From: CAYYBZ01 sp964470285 [NCBI: uncultured Oligoflexia bacterium]
GTDB lineage: Bacteria; Bdellovibrionota_G; CAYYBZ01
Assembly (NCBI GenBank): GCA_964470285.1
Contig: CAYYBZ010000002.1
Location: 1 to 27,012, forward strand
Direction: 5' to 3'
DNA: 27,012 bases
Position numbers and translations under genes: made by a program. Below, piece by piece: positions 9,175-16,473 of this stretch (position 1 is its first letter; the number at the start of each line of letters is the position of its first letter). The notes below the pieces were generated by a model that did no database searches, was not told the origin of the DNA, and was given only the letters and a program-made list of their open reading frames with translations.

Positions 9175-9735
9175 TTACTTAAAGTAAAAGCTGAATCCGA
9201 AGGGTACACCGTAAACATCAAGATCGAGATGGGAGAATATCACCTCATATTGGAAAGCAAACCCAAAAGCAACGTTTCTGGTTAGAAGTATATCGAGGCC
9301 CACTCCTACAAGAATATCAAAGTTAACCTGATTAACTTTAGTCCCGTCTCCTGCAAGTGTTTCGAGATTATAATTAAAGACATGAACCGAGGGGATGAAT
9401 TTAATGTATGGAACAAATCTTGATTTAAAGTTAAATATTCCCTTTAATCCAAGCCCCCATACGAAATCAGTAATTGAATCTTCGCCCAAGAAAGCTATGG
9501 TTGTACCCATTCTCGTAATAGGTGAAAGATAATCAAAAATCATATATTCGATTTCCGTTTCAATTGTAAAACTGGAAACGTCGTTAAAAAGACTGCCGGC
9601 AAGCCTTCCCTTTTGGAATGATCCCATTAAGCCAGCACGAAAATCCCCTTTTTCAACAAAAAGTTCACTTTCAGCATTGGCAATACTTAAAAAGGAAATA
9701 ATAAGGAATATAGAAATTACAGTAACTTTTTTCAT
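9175..9735 (-). CDS. Small outer-membrane beta-barrel-like protein
   Basis: The ATG at 9735 is preferred over the upstream one at 9783 because it gives a clean signal peptide (MKKVTVISIFLIISFLSIANA, cleavage after Ala21) and has AAGG just upstream. The mature part (about 165 residues) alternates polar and hydrophobic residues with many glycines and aromatics, for example FRAGLMGSF, WGLGLKGIFNF and ILVGVGLDILL, and ends FGFSFYFK. This is the pattern of an eight-stranded barrel of the OmpX/OmpW/OmpA-like kind. The exact family is not identified. It faces lon with a gap of only 10 bases and no visible terminator. The role is unknown; a structural or small-solute function is only a guess. Confidence 0.75.
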   Translation of the reverse strand: MKKVTVISIFLIISFLSIANAESELFVEKGDFRAGLMGSFQKGRLAGSLFNDVSSFTIETEIEYMIFDYLSPITRMGTTIAFLGEDSITDFVWGLGLKGIFNFKSRFVPYIKFIPSVHVFNYNLETLAGDGTKVNQVNFDILVGVGLDILLTRNVAFGFAFQYEVIFSHLDLDVYGVPFGFSFYFK

Positions 9736-9796
9736 AAAAACCTTAGGAACCCGTGATAATAGCCTTCTGAGTTTTATTTGCAACTACTTTAAGTTC

Positions 9797-9823
9797 TTGA
9801 CTATTTGCGGTAATTTGTATAGA
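9797..9823 (+). promoter_or_regulatory. Possible promoter of tRNA-Val
   Basis: TTGACT (9797-9802) and TATAGA (9818-9823) are good hexamers but only 15 bases apart. Transcription would start near 9830, about 50 bases before the tRNA. Confidence 0.35.
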
Positions 9824-9868
9824 AAGTCTTGTTTTTGTTATTGCTATGAATATTTGAAATGATTTTTT

Positions 9869-9966
9869 AGCTGGAAATTGCGGGCGCTTAGCTCAGCTGG
9901 GAGAGCATCACGTTTACACCGTGGAGGTCGCAGGTTCGAGCCCTGCAGCGCCCACAATTTCCAGCT
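9869..9966 (+). repeat. 12-bp perfect inverted repeat flanking tRNA-Val
   Basis: AGCTGGAAATTG (9869-9880) immediately before the tRNA and CAATTTCCAGCT (9955-9966) immediately after it are exact reverse complements. In the precursor RNA they would continue the acceptor stem by 12 pairs with only a C-A mismatch (9881/9954) at the junction. The T-rich stretch CATTTTTATATTTTT follows, so the whole folded precursor could resemble an intrinsic terminator. Confidence 0.85.
9882..9954 (+). tRNA. tRNA-Val (anticodon TAC)
   Basis: A 73-base tRNA. The acceptor arms GGGCGCT and AGCGCCC pair, with discriminator A9954. The D-arm GCTCAGCTGGGAGAGC is standard. The anticodon stem TCACG/CGTGG holds loop TTTACAC with anticodon TAC. 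The T-arm is GCAGGTTCGAGCCCTGC. CCA is not encoded. It is enclosed in a 12-bp inverted repeat. Confidence 0.97.
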
Positions 9967-9999
9967 CATTTTTATATTTTTATGGTAGTATGTTTCGGG

Positions 10000-10040
10000 T
10001 TCGAGTCAATTGTCTGCAATGTCTGCAAACGGGACTCGAA
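10000..10040. repeat. Inverted repeat of tRNA T-arm-like sequence around a 9-bp tandem repeat
   Basis: TTCGAGTC (10000-10007) and GACTCGAA (10033-10040) are inverted. Between them TGTCTGCAA occurs twice head to tail (10011-10028). The left arm is part of GGGTTCGAGTC, which recurs in the tRNA-Asp T-arm; the right arm, with its CGG before it, is the reverse complement of TTCGAGTCCCG of the same T-arm. Confidence 0.6.
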
Positions 10041-10074
10041 AAATGTTGTTTGAAAACTTAAATTGAGATTAACG

Positions 10075-10102
10075 TTGACATCGATGTTAACATTAACATA
10101 AT
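10075..10102 (+). promoter_or_regulatory. Promoter of tRNA-Asp
   Basis: A perfect -35 TTGACA (10075-10080) and CATAAT (10097-10102) are separated by 16 bases. Transcription would begin about 10109, some 24 bases before the tRNA. The -10 hexamer lies at the left edge of a 16-bp perfect dyad. Confidence 0.6.
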
Positions 10103-10132
10103 CACAAACTGCTTTTAGCAGTTTGTGATTAT

Positions 10133-10133
<1 letters not shown>
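10097..10133. repeat. Perfect 16-bp dyad (hairpin) overlapping the tRNA-Asp promoter and first base
   Basis: The left arm 10097-10112 (CATAATCACAAACTGC) and the right arm 10118-10133 are exact reverse complements around a 5-base loop TTTTA. The left arm contains the -10 hexamer and the expected start point; the right arm ends at the first base of tRNA-Asp. An imperfect dyad (about 10070-10096) sits directly before it, over the -35. No T-run follows, so this is not a normal terminator on the plus strand. Confidence 0.85.
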
Positions 10134-10206
<73 letters not shown>

Positions 10207-10210
10207 TACG

Positions 10211-10242
10211 AAAAAAACCTCACCCTTGTGGTGAGGTTTTTT
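10211..10242 (+). terminator. Intrinsic terminator after tRNA-Asp
   Basis: The stem CCTCACC/GGTGAGG (loop CTTGT) is flanked by seven A residues before and six T residues after, so it could work in both directions. Confidence 0.92.
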
Positions 10243-10246
10243 CATA

Positions 10247-10518
10247 TGAGTTGAATGAGAAACGAATCTCGCGTCCGACGTTTATCATTTCACGTCGGAG
10301 CATGAGTATACGGAATTACGAAATTGAGCTGTACTTGTTTAAAGAATGAATTTCGATGACCCCGTAACAAGCGGAGGGTTCGAGTATTACAACAGCAAAG
10401 ACTAAAAGCTATAAAATTTATTAAAACCACAGTTAAATCTATCCTAATATAATCTTTATTATCTAATACTTAAAGAATTATATTTGTATTTATGTACAAT
10501 ATATTGTACAATATACTT
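10247..10518. other. Intergenic region between tRNA-Asp and the regulator/NTase pair
   Basis: No gene is seen. It holds an inverted repeat TCCGACG/CGTCGGA with a 12-base loop near 10275-10300. A stray tRNA T-arm-like 10-mer GGGTTCGAGT lies at 10376-10385, after GTAACAAGCGGAG. A TATAAT hexamer at 10448-10453 may be the -10 of the downstream pair (no convincing -35). The right edge carries the TGTACA-type operator. Confidence 0.5.
10493..10516. promoter_or_regulatory. Palindromic operator in front of the regulator gene
   Basis: TGTACAATA/TATTGTACA is a perfect 18-bp palindrome (10493-10510). It overlaps a head-to-tail 12-mer, TGTACAATATAT then TGTACAATATAC (10493-10516), ending two bases before the preferred ATG at 10519. 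This is the arrangement expected for autoregulation by the winged-helix protein encoded next. Confidence 0.65.
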
Positions 10519-10890
10519 ATGAAAACGGATATATCTACAATTCTATCTTCAAAAGCTAAATACAGAGTTTTAAGAACTCTATTTTTGCAGAAAATTCCTA
10601 TACCCTTGAGACATATCGGATATCTTTCGAATCTTTACATCTATTCCGTACAGCAGGCCGTAAAAAATCTCTTAATAACAGGGTTAATTGAAAGAAAACT
10701 GAAAGGTAGGGAAACGCTTTATTTCTTGAATAAAAACCATAATATATATGCTGTTATTATAAATCTTTTTACATCGGAGATCGAAAACGAGATAAAAGAA
10801 CGTGCAAGGAACTATACCTTAAGAGCAAAAAGCTCCTTAGTCTTCGCAAACTCCGTTCATAAACTATTTAGCAATATGAGATCAAATTAA
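10519..10890 (+). CDS. Winged-helix regulator, likely antitoxin partner of the next gene
   Basis: A 123-residue protein starting MKTDISTILSSKAKYRVLRT. Residues about 8-78 look like a winged helix-turn-helix DNA-binding domain: SSKAKYRVLRTLFLQK (first helix), a recognition region around YIYSVQQAVKNLL, then a beta wing GLIERKLKGRETLYFLN. The remainder is a charged helix. An ATG at 10492 is also in frame, but it would place the 18-bp palindrome inside the gene, so 10519 is preferred; neither has a good ribosome site. It ends one base before the nucleotidyltransferase gene. The pairing resembles AbiEi/AbiEii, but AbiEi has a further C-terminal domain that is absent here. I infer a DNA-binding antitoxin that represses its own operon. 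Confidence 0.7.
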   Translation: MKTDISTILSSKAKYRVLRTLFLQKIPIPLRHIGYLSNLYIYSVQQAVKNLLITGLIERKLKGRETLYFLNKNHNIYAVIINLFTSEIENEIKERARNYTLRAKSSLVFANSVHKLFSNMRSN

Positions 10891-10891
10891 A

Positions 10892-11518
10892 ATGGATCTA
10901 ATTTCATTTTTTAAGAAAGTTCTTGAAAAACTTAAAAGAGAAAAAGTAAAGTTCGCCCTAACGGGTGGATTTATTGCTTCAGCTTACAGAACAACCAAAA
11001 GAACGACTGAAGATCTCGACTTCCTCATATTAGCAGAATCAAACACTCAAGAAATTGCCGATAAAATCATAAAAGAATTTGGACTAACACCACACATAAT
11101 AAGAAAATCAGACCTTGAAAGAAAACCCGGTTTTACAAAAAAGACCACACCTGTATATATGATTCTTGGAAAAGATAAAGAAAACAAAAAACCGGGGCTT
11201 GATTTTATTCTGCCTCCAATGCCCTGGTTTGAAGATGCTATTAATAGGGCTCAATTTAATAACATTGATTTCGGCATTGCTAAAGTTCCTTCCTTAACAT
11301 TAGAAGATTTCATTATCTCAAAGATCTATGCCGTCTATAATGATTCGAGTAGATTTAAGGATATGGATGATCTTAAATCTATATTTGAGGCAAAGCATGA
11401 TATTGACGAGGCTTATATATCCGGACAAATGCAAAAATTAAAAATAACTATTCACCCTAATCTTAAAAATTTCGTTCCAAAAGCCCTTCGCCTGGCTTCT
11501 AAAAAGATTAATAAATAA
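10892..11518 (+). CDS. Nucleotidyltransferase-fold protein, AbiEii-like (probable toxin)
   Basis: A 208-residue protein of the DNA polymerase beta-like nucleotidyltransferase fold. Residues about 22-30 (KFALTGGFIAS) carry the family's GG motif. TTEDLDFLI (about 39-47) supplies the first two metal-binding acids (D-L-D), and GLDFIL (about 98-103) supplies the third. A lysine/arginine-rich helical C-terminal part follows (LEDFIISKIYAVYNDSSRFKDMDDL), the layout seen in AbiEii and related nucleotidyltransferases. All catalytic residues appear intact. The ATG directly follows the stop of the winged-helix gene, so they are co-translated. Known relatives act as toxins that modify tRNA or other RNA, but a plain nucleotidyltransferase role cannot be excluded. 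Confidence 0.7.
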   Translation: MDLISFFKKVLEKLKREKVKFALTGGFIASAYRTTKRTTEDLDFLILAESNTQEIADKIIKEFGLTPHIIRKSDLERKPGFTKKTTPVYMILGKDKENKKPGLDFILPPMPWFEDAINRAQFNNIDFGIAKVPSLTLEDFIISKIYAVYNDSSRFKDMDDLKSIFEAKHDIDEAYISGQMQKLKITIHPNLKNFVPKALRLASKKINK

Positions 11519-11541
11519 AATTCTAAAATTCACAGCGAGCC

Positions 11542-11551
11542 GGGTTCGAGT
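11542..11551 (+). repeat. Stray tRNA T-arm-like 10-mer downstream of the NTase gene
   Basis: GGGTTCGAGT occurs here outside any tRNA. The same 10-mer is at 9997-10006, 10184-10193 (inside tRNA-Asp) and 10376-10385. With the copy at 10376 it brackets the regulator/NTase pair in direct orientation. Confidence 0.5.
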
Positions 11552-11623
11552 TAGTTTTACTATTTGCATTTTATTTTCGATCATGAAATAACTGTTTAAA
11601 TAAATTTTCTAGAAGGATTCAAG

Positions 11624-12976
11624 ATGCCAAAAGATCTATCTGAATTAAAACACACAACCGTTAATATAAAAGGTGGCGGTGAAGTAATAGTTCTTGATAC
11701 GGGAGCAATTATAGATGCTGAGGCCGAAGCAATGCTTCAATCCCTGCATTCAAGATCCACCGGTGGATTATGGAATCATCTTAAAATCCTTGCCGAAAAG
11801 GGCGCCGACAACTTCATGGAGAAATTTTATGTCGGTTACGGGCATCACTCAATAGGCGATTGCGCAGACACAACTATATTTATAGAAGGCGTATCTATGC
11901 ATGCTGCAAAGGCAGTTCAGGATAATTCCCTTTTCAGGGGACAGGAATCTTCGACTAGATATCTTGATTTTTCCAAGCAACCATTTATCGATCCGACTAA
12001 GAGCGAAAAGGGAAAATATCTTTTAGAAAAACAAAGACAATTCTACATTGACGCTCAGGAACCGACGCGGGAAACTTTAAGAGAGCTTTATCCAATCGGT
12101 GAAGGAGAAAAGCAAAATATTTATGAAAAGGCTATAGATGCCAGGGCTTTTGATATAACAAGAAGTCTTCTTCCGGCTGGAGCATCTACTAATCTTGCAT
12201 GGCATACTGACCTTCGGCAGGCGGCTGATAAATTATTATTTTTAATGCATCATCCGCTTAAAGAAGTCCGAAACATGGCTTCAAGTGTAAAAGAAGCGCT
12301 TGCGAAGCATCACACACATTCTTTCGGTCATGATATACCAAGTGAAACTGAAAAATATCAGGATTTAATAGCAGATAATTATTATTATCATGATCCGCAA
12401 TGCCCCTTAGAACCGACCGTAGATTTTAAAAATATTGATCGCAGCGAACTCGATAAATTTAATGAACTCTTCAAGAAAAGACCTCCCAAAACCGGACTTC
12501 CTAAATTTGTCGGGCAAATAGGAACACTTGATGTTAAGTATCAGCTCGATTTCGGTTCGTTTAGAGATATTCAAAGACACCGCGCCATCAATCAGCGATT
12601 ACCTCTCCTGACTAAGGAGCTTGGATTTAATAAATGGTATGTCAATAATCTTCCTGAAAAAATTAGTAATAAATTGCCGGAACATTTAAAAACAATTGAG
12701 AATTCAATAGATGAATTGAAAGTTTCTAGAAAAGAGCAACAGTATTTCATACCAATGGGATATAACATTTCGAATAGATTTACCGGAGACCTTCCGGCAA
12801 CAATTTATATGGTTGAAATAAGAGACTCAAGATTCGTGCATCCGACTCTGCAAAAAGTTGCTCATAATATCAAAAAACAAATTGAAGAGAATTTAGGGAT
12901 ACGATTGAATGTTGATCCCGAGCCTAATCGCTTTGATGTTAAAAGAGGACAGCAGGATATAATTCTCAAAAAATGA
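11624..12976 (+). CDS. Double-length ThyX-like (FAD-dependent thymidylate synthase family) protein
   Basis: At 450 residues it is about twice the usual ThyX length and appears to contain two ThyX folds. The N-half has GYGHHSIGDC (71-80), then SSTRY (109-113), then RSLLPAGASTNLAW (180-193). The C-half has FRDIQRHRAIN (313-323), then IPMGYNISNRF (376-386) and RDSRFVHPTLQKVAHNI (400-416). The family signature RHRxxSxNxxSxRY is divided: the SxRY end is only in the N-half (DNS replaces RHR at 100-102) and RHR (318-320) is only in the C-half. Classical ThyX makes dTMP with FAD and folate; whether this protein does is unknown. AGAAGGA lies seven bases before the ATG. No cofactor partner gene is adjacent. 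Confidence 0.8.
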   Translation: MPKDLSELKHTTVNIKGGGEVIVLDTGAIIDAEAEAMLQSLHSRSTGGLWNHLKILAEKGADNFMEKFYVGYGHHSIGDCADTTIFIEGVSMHAAKAVQDNSLFRGQESSTRYLDFSKQPFIDPTKSEKGKYLLEKQRQFYIDAQEPTRETLRELYPIGEGEKQNIYEKAIDARAFDITRSLLPAGASTNLAWHTDLRQAADKLLFLMHHPLKEVRNMASSVKEALAKHHTHSFGHDIPSETEKYQDLIADNYYYHDPQCPLEPTVDFKNIDRSELDKFNELFKKRPPKTGLPKFVGQIGTLDVKYQLDFGSFRDIQRHRAINQRLPLLTKELGFNKWYVNNLPEKISNKLPEHLKTIENSIDELKVSRKEQQYFIPMGYNISNRFTGDLPATIYMVEIRDSRFVHPTLQKVAHNIKKQIEENLGIRLNVDPEPNRFDVKRGQQDIILKK

Positions 12977-13002
12977 TAAGGTTAAGATATTAGATTCTGC
13001 TC

Positions 13003-13761
13003 TCACTTGTAATTGGCAAGATAAACTTTTCTTTCAACCTTCACATACTGTTCGGGTTTTAACACCGTACTGTTACATTCGCTGTCAAAGTTCGAGGAAC
13101 CCGCAAAATGTACCTTGGGAACTACTGCTAGAATGATTTTTATCATTCTTGGAGGGTTGTTGGCATCACCCGGTGAGCAATCCCCGGATGAATCAGTGTC
13201 CTGACATTTTCTGAAATTTGTAGAGCTCTGACACATGCACGGGATATTGTTTTCGCTGTCCCATAGAATAAACTTTACGCAGGCATTGTTTACAAGAGTC
13301 ATCATGGCTTTTGCCGAAGTCGCCTGATCGTAATACTCCTTAACAAGGTCATATCCGTTCATAGAATATCTCTCACAGCAGCATGAAATCTGGGGATCCA
13401 TAGAATTACGGGGGCATGTTGCTTCGATTTCGTTTGTAGAGCAGTTGCATGACGGGAAAGTAAAAAGTGAATATCTGATCTCTTCATTGCTGCCGTGATA
13501 CTGCAGTCCGTATAAAGGAAAATTGCTGCTGTTAATCTCCGCTGAAGGGTTATACCCTATAAGCTTCATATCTGTAGCCATGCTGTTAATCGCAACGGTT
13601 GCATTTCTTCTCATGATGCTCAGCTTGGCTGAATCGCTCATGGAACCGACACCCTTCATCATATGGCGGTAAACTGCCAGAACCACTATTGCGGATAAAA
13701 CTAAAGCGACTAAAAGCTGGGGTATCGTAAAACCTTTAGAGTTTTCAATTCTTCTAATCAT
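13003..13761 (-). CDS. PilW-like type IV prepilin (minor pilin), cysteine-rich
   Basis: A 252-residue protein with a type III (prepilin) signal: short leader MIRRIENSKG, cleavage predicted after Gly10, then the hydrophobic helix FTIPQLLVALVLSAIVVLAV. The normally conserved Glu at mature position 5 is Gln here. The rest resembles PilW (RRNATVAINSMATDMKLIGYNPS), a minor pilin that helps start pilus assembly at the inner membrane. A compact cysteine-rich patch (CNCSTNEIEATC ... ISCCCERY) and a second one (CMCQSSTNFRKC ... DC) suggest several disulfides after export. It starts 17 bases after the stop of the PilX-like gene and is surely in the same operon. No strong ribosome site is seen. Confidence 0.82.
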   Translation of the reverse strand: MIRRIENSKGFTIPQLLVALVLSAIVVLAVYRHMMKGVGSMSDSAKLSIMRRNATVAINSMATDMKLIGYNPSAEINSSNFPLYGLQYHGSNEEIRYSLFTFPSCNCSTNEIEATCPRNSMDPQISCCCERYSMNGYDLVKEYYDQATSAKAMMTLVNNACVKFILWDSENNIPCMCQSSTNFRKCQDTDSSGDCSPGDANNPPRMIKIILAVVPKVHFAGSSNFDSECNSTVLKPEQYVKVERKVYLANYK

Positions 13762-13778
13762 TTCAACTTAAGTTAATA

Positions 13779-16124
13779 TTATACATTAGGTTCCGGTATT
13801 TCCTTAATTGATTGTAGAATAATTTTAACCTCGTGATCGGCTGACGGAGGAGGGTAAATACCGTAATTTTTAACGTGTTTTGTTATCCACTTTGCCGGCG
13901 TATAAAAGAATTTCCATGCTCTTAAGTACCAGTTATTTACTTCGGTGCCGCCGTTTTTAGGCGGGAAATTATCGGATCTCCATAGAGCCAGAGCAGAGAT
14001 ATTTCTTATTATTTTTGACCCGCCCCAGGATTCTATGAGAGGATGCTCCATCCCTGACGGCATACCGAGCCCGATCATATAGGCCAAGTTATAAGTTGTC
14101 TGGCTTGCAGGCGGAGGTCCTTTAGGACCGCTCGGCTGCCAGCCGTAGCTTTCTGACCAGGAGGAAGGATCCCATGAATTTGATAAAAATCCCAGCATAT
14201 CGCAGTTGACAGCAGCCGGAGGCTCAATCTTGTTTCCATCCTTATCAGTAAACACTTTATCGGTATTGAAGTCCCCCTGAATGAATGTCATAAGATTCGT
14301 AGAAACGGTTAAACCTTCAACTGGAAGTGAAGAACCGTTTTTAAGCATAACTATGTCCATTTCTCCTGTTTGATTCGGATTACAGGCCTGTACGCATCCT
14401 TCATCCGGATCACATTCCTGTGTGCAATCGCTGCCGTCTTCGGCCACGCAAAGTTCGGAATTTACCCCGCCGTTTGAGTTGTCCGGGTTACAGGCCGGAT
14501 CGGGATAATGTATTTCACCGGTTTTAGCTTTTAACGAACCGACATATATGTGCTTAATTGAATAATTCTTGAGCTGAGGATCGTTTTTCAAAGCATTTAT
14601 ATCAACAGTAATCGTCCTTGCAATTCTTCCCGTAGTCGGCAGATAAAAGTCATTCGAACCGTCAAAGGTTATTATTCCGTTATCTCTCAGATATTCATAT
14701 GAAAAAGGTCCGCTTGATATTTTATTGCCGGCACCGTCTATGGATGTAAATGTGCCGTCTTCGCCTCTAAGAACCTTAATGTTTGTCTTGCCCCATTTCT
14801 GAATTTTCATGTTGTCAAAATTGTAAGGGATACCGTGAACGTTGCTGTAGCCGGGCTCAATAATTCTTCTTTGAGCGTTATTGTTGCTTGTCATGTCTTC
14901 GTCTTTTAAATCCTGATACATAGGCGGATAAATTCTATAGCCGTCGGCATCTGAACCATACTTATTATCTGAATTAAGCCTTTCGTTTAAAGCCGCCGAT
15001 GAAGTATCAACCTTAACAGAATAAATAGTATAGCCATGCGGTGTCGTTTCAACCCAGCATTCCGGGTCGTCCCGATCAGCACAATCCGAAGGTGCGGGAT
15101 CGGAAGAATCTAAAAGATCACCGTACTGAAGGTTCTGATGAAATGGGACCCATGTATCTTCCTCGGTTTCAACCTGAACGATTCTTCTCCATTCTCCGGA
15201 TGTGTTCAAATACGGTCTGTAATTATAATAGTTTGCCTTAAACACTCTCCAGATATTACCGGTAGCCGTCAAGGCTTTAGTGCCCGATTCAAAATCATTG
15301 GGAATAAAATCAATGGGCCCGCCTATTGTGGCTGCCCTAATATCCTTATTTGAATGCAATCTTCCGTTAATAACTGCATGACTTCCGGGCATCATTGTTA
15401 TTGTATCGTCAGACAGGAAAAGCCATTGAAAGATAGGAATATTATGAATGCTTACAGTGGCCTCAAGGGTTGTCTTTGACATATCTGTTTTCGATGTAGC
15501 CCTTACAATAAAACTGTAAATTCTTCTTGTAACGTTAAGTCCTGTGTAATTTGTTGTTTCAATATAATTGGGCATAGTGAATTTATCTTCAAGTGTTTTT
15601 GTTTCACCTTTTGCATCCATTTTACCTACTGTTACAAGTTCAATATCAAACTTATCATCGATATTTGACAGTCCATTCGGTAAAACAGAATTCTTCAAAT
15701 AGAGATAACTGCAACCCCAGATTAGGTTGGTAAGAGTATCCCCGCCCCATTCAGGAGGAGGATTTGTCCAAAGATACAGGGCGCATTCCTGTAAATAACC
15801 CTGGGGGTTAGTAATCGGATCCACTGTTAATGGAATATTCTCAGGCATTTCAAATCCGCTTTCCGGATCACTCAATGAGGGTTCATAGTAAAGCCTCTGA
15901 GCTCCGTTTTGCTTCACATCGTCCATAAGGTTTTTAACAATCTTTTCAACAGCACTTTCAGCGGCATAATAACTGGCCGTTTTTCTCTTTACGTTACTGG
16001 ATGCCTTTAGGTCCGTATTGCTTCTTGATAAAAAAGCCAGTCCCATAACGGATAAAACGACAAGCGCTATAACGCTTACCATTAAAAGCGAGCCTTTCTC
16101 GCGATTTAAAAAGGATGATCTCAT
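13779..16124 (-). CDS. Very large PilX-like pilus assembly protein
   Basis: A 781-residue protein. Its N-terminus (MRSSFLNREKG, cleaved after Gly11, then SLLMVSVIALVVLSVMGLAF) and the following helix ending YYAAESAVEKIVKNL match the PilX N-terminal domain. Typical PilX is only about 150-200 residues; here some 600 further residues form an exported passenger with beta-rich stretches and a cysteine-rich segment at about 538-583 (CNPDNSNGG ... CDPDEGCVQACNPN). The ATG at 16124 has AAGGGAGGT upstream and gives a normal leader. A second in-frame ATG at 16175 also has AGGGAG before it and would lengthen the leader to 28 residues. No PilV or PilY1 gene is next to it. It may be a tip-located structural or adhesive subunit (inference). 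Confidence 0.8.
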   Translation of the reverse strand: MRSSFLNREKGSLLMVSVIALVVLSVMGLAFLSRSNTDLKASSNVKRKTASYYAAESAVEKIVKNLMDDVKQNGAQRLYYEPSLSDPESGFEMPENIPLTVDPITNPQGYLQECALYLWTNPPPEWGGDTLTNLIWGCSYLYLKNSVLPNGLSNIDDKFDIELVTVGKMDAKGETKTLEDKFTMPNYIETTNYTGLNVTRRIYSFIVRATSKTDMSKTTLEATVSIHNIPIFQWLFLSDDTITMMPGSHAVINGRLHSNKDIRAATIGGPIDFIPNDFESGTKALTATGNIWRVFKANYYNYRPYLNTSGEWRRIVQVETEEDTWVPFHQNLQYGDLLDSSDPAPSDCADRDDPECWVETTPHGYTIYSVKVDTSSAALNERLNSDNKYGSDADGYRIYPPMYQDLKDEDMTSNNNAQRRIIEPGYSNVHGIPYNFDNMKIQKWGKTNIKVLRGEDGTFTSIDGAGNKISSGPFSYEYLRDNGIITFDGSNDFYLPTTGRIARTITVDINALKNDPQLKNYSIKHIYVGSLKAKTGEIHYPDPACNPDNSNGGVNSELCVAEDGSDCTQECDPDEGCVQACNPNQTGEMDIVMLKNGSSLPVEGLTVSTNLMTFIQGDFNTDKVFTDKDGNKIEPPAAVNCDMLGFLSNSWDPSSWSESYGWQPSGPKGPPPASQTTYNLAYMIGLGMPSGMEHPLIESWGGSKIIRNISALALWRSDNFPPKNGGTEVNNWYLRAWKFFYTPAKWITKHVKNYGIYPPPSADHEVKIILQSIKEIPEPNV

Positions 16125-16473
16125 GATCATTACCTCCCTTAACTTACTGTTTTTATATCTATATTTTTTATTCATTTTAATCTCCCTTTTCTTTTCTTTA
16201 TCCATTGCAAGTTGCATACCTAGCGCTCAAAACCGTAACTAACTGTTATTAATTGATTATTCGGCAGTAAATTCACCATTGCCAATCTGGGCTCGAAAAT
16301 CAGATGGAAAAGATTTTATTGACTTGAATATAAATCGGTTCTGTGATCTCAAGTACTTGAATATAAAGGCTTATTATTCACGCAATTTTTGCATAGAGCT
16401 TCGCTAAAAGTTAGGGTAAGAATAAGACCATAAAAAATTTTTCTAACTCAAGTATGTAAAAAACGGAGTTTTA
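16125..16473. other. Intergenic region between divergent pilX-like and symporter genes
   Basis: About 350 bases without a clear gene. The 13-mer ACTTGAATATAAA occurs twice in direct orientation (16322-16334 and 16355-16367), 33 bases apart. The second copy overlaps a perfect 12-bp palindrome TCAAGTACTTGA (16349-16360), and a further half-site TCAAGTA lies at 16448-16454 just before the symporter gene. These look like binding sites for a regulator of one or both genes. Confidence 0.45.
16263..16278 (-). promoter_or_regulatory. Possible sigma-54 promoter for the pilX-pilW operon
   Basis: On the minus strand, TGGTGAATTTACTGCC has GG and GC separated by 10 bases, the -24/-12 spacing of sigma-54 promoters. 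Pilus genes in many Gram-negative bacteria use sigma-54, which makes it plausible, but the -12 element CTGC is imperfect. Confidence 0.3.

Noticed and set aside
10011-10028. Tandem TGTCTGCAA repeat as a CRISPR or satellite
   Set aside because: Only two 9-bp copies, with no spacers and no cas genes.
13326-13460. Cysteine clusters of the PilW-like protein as c-type haem sites
   Set aside because: No CxxCH motif is present; disulfides are more likely.
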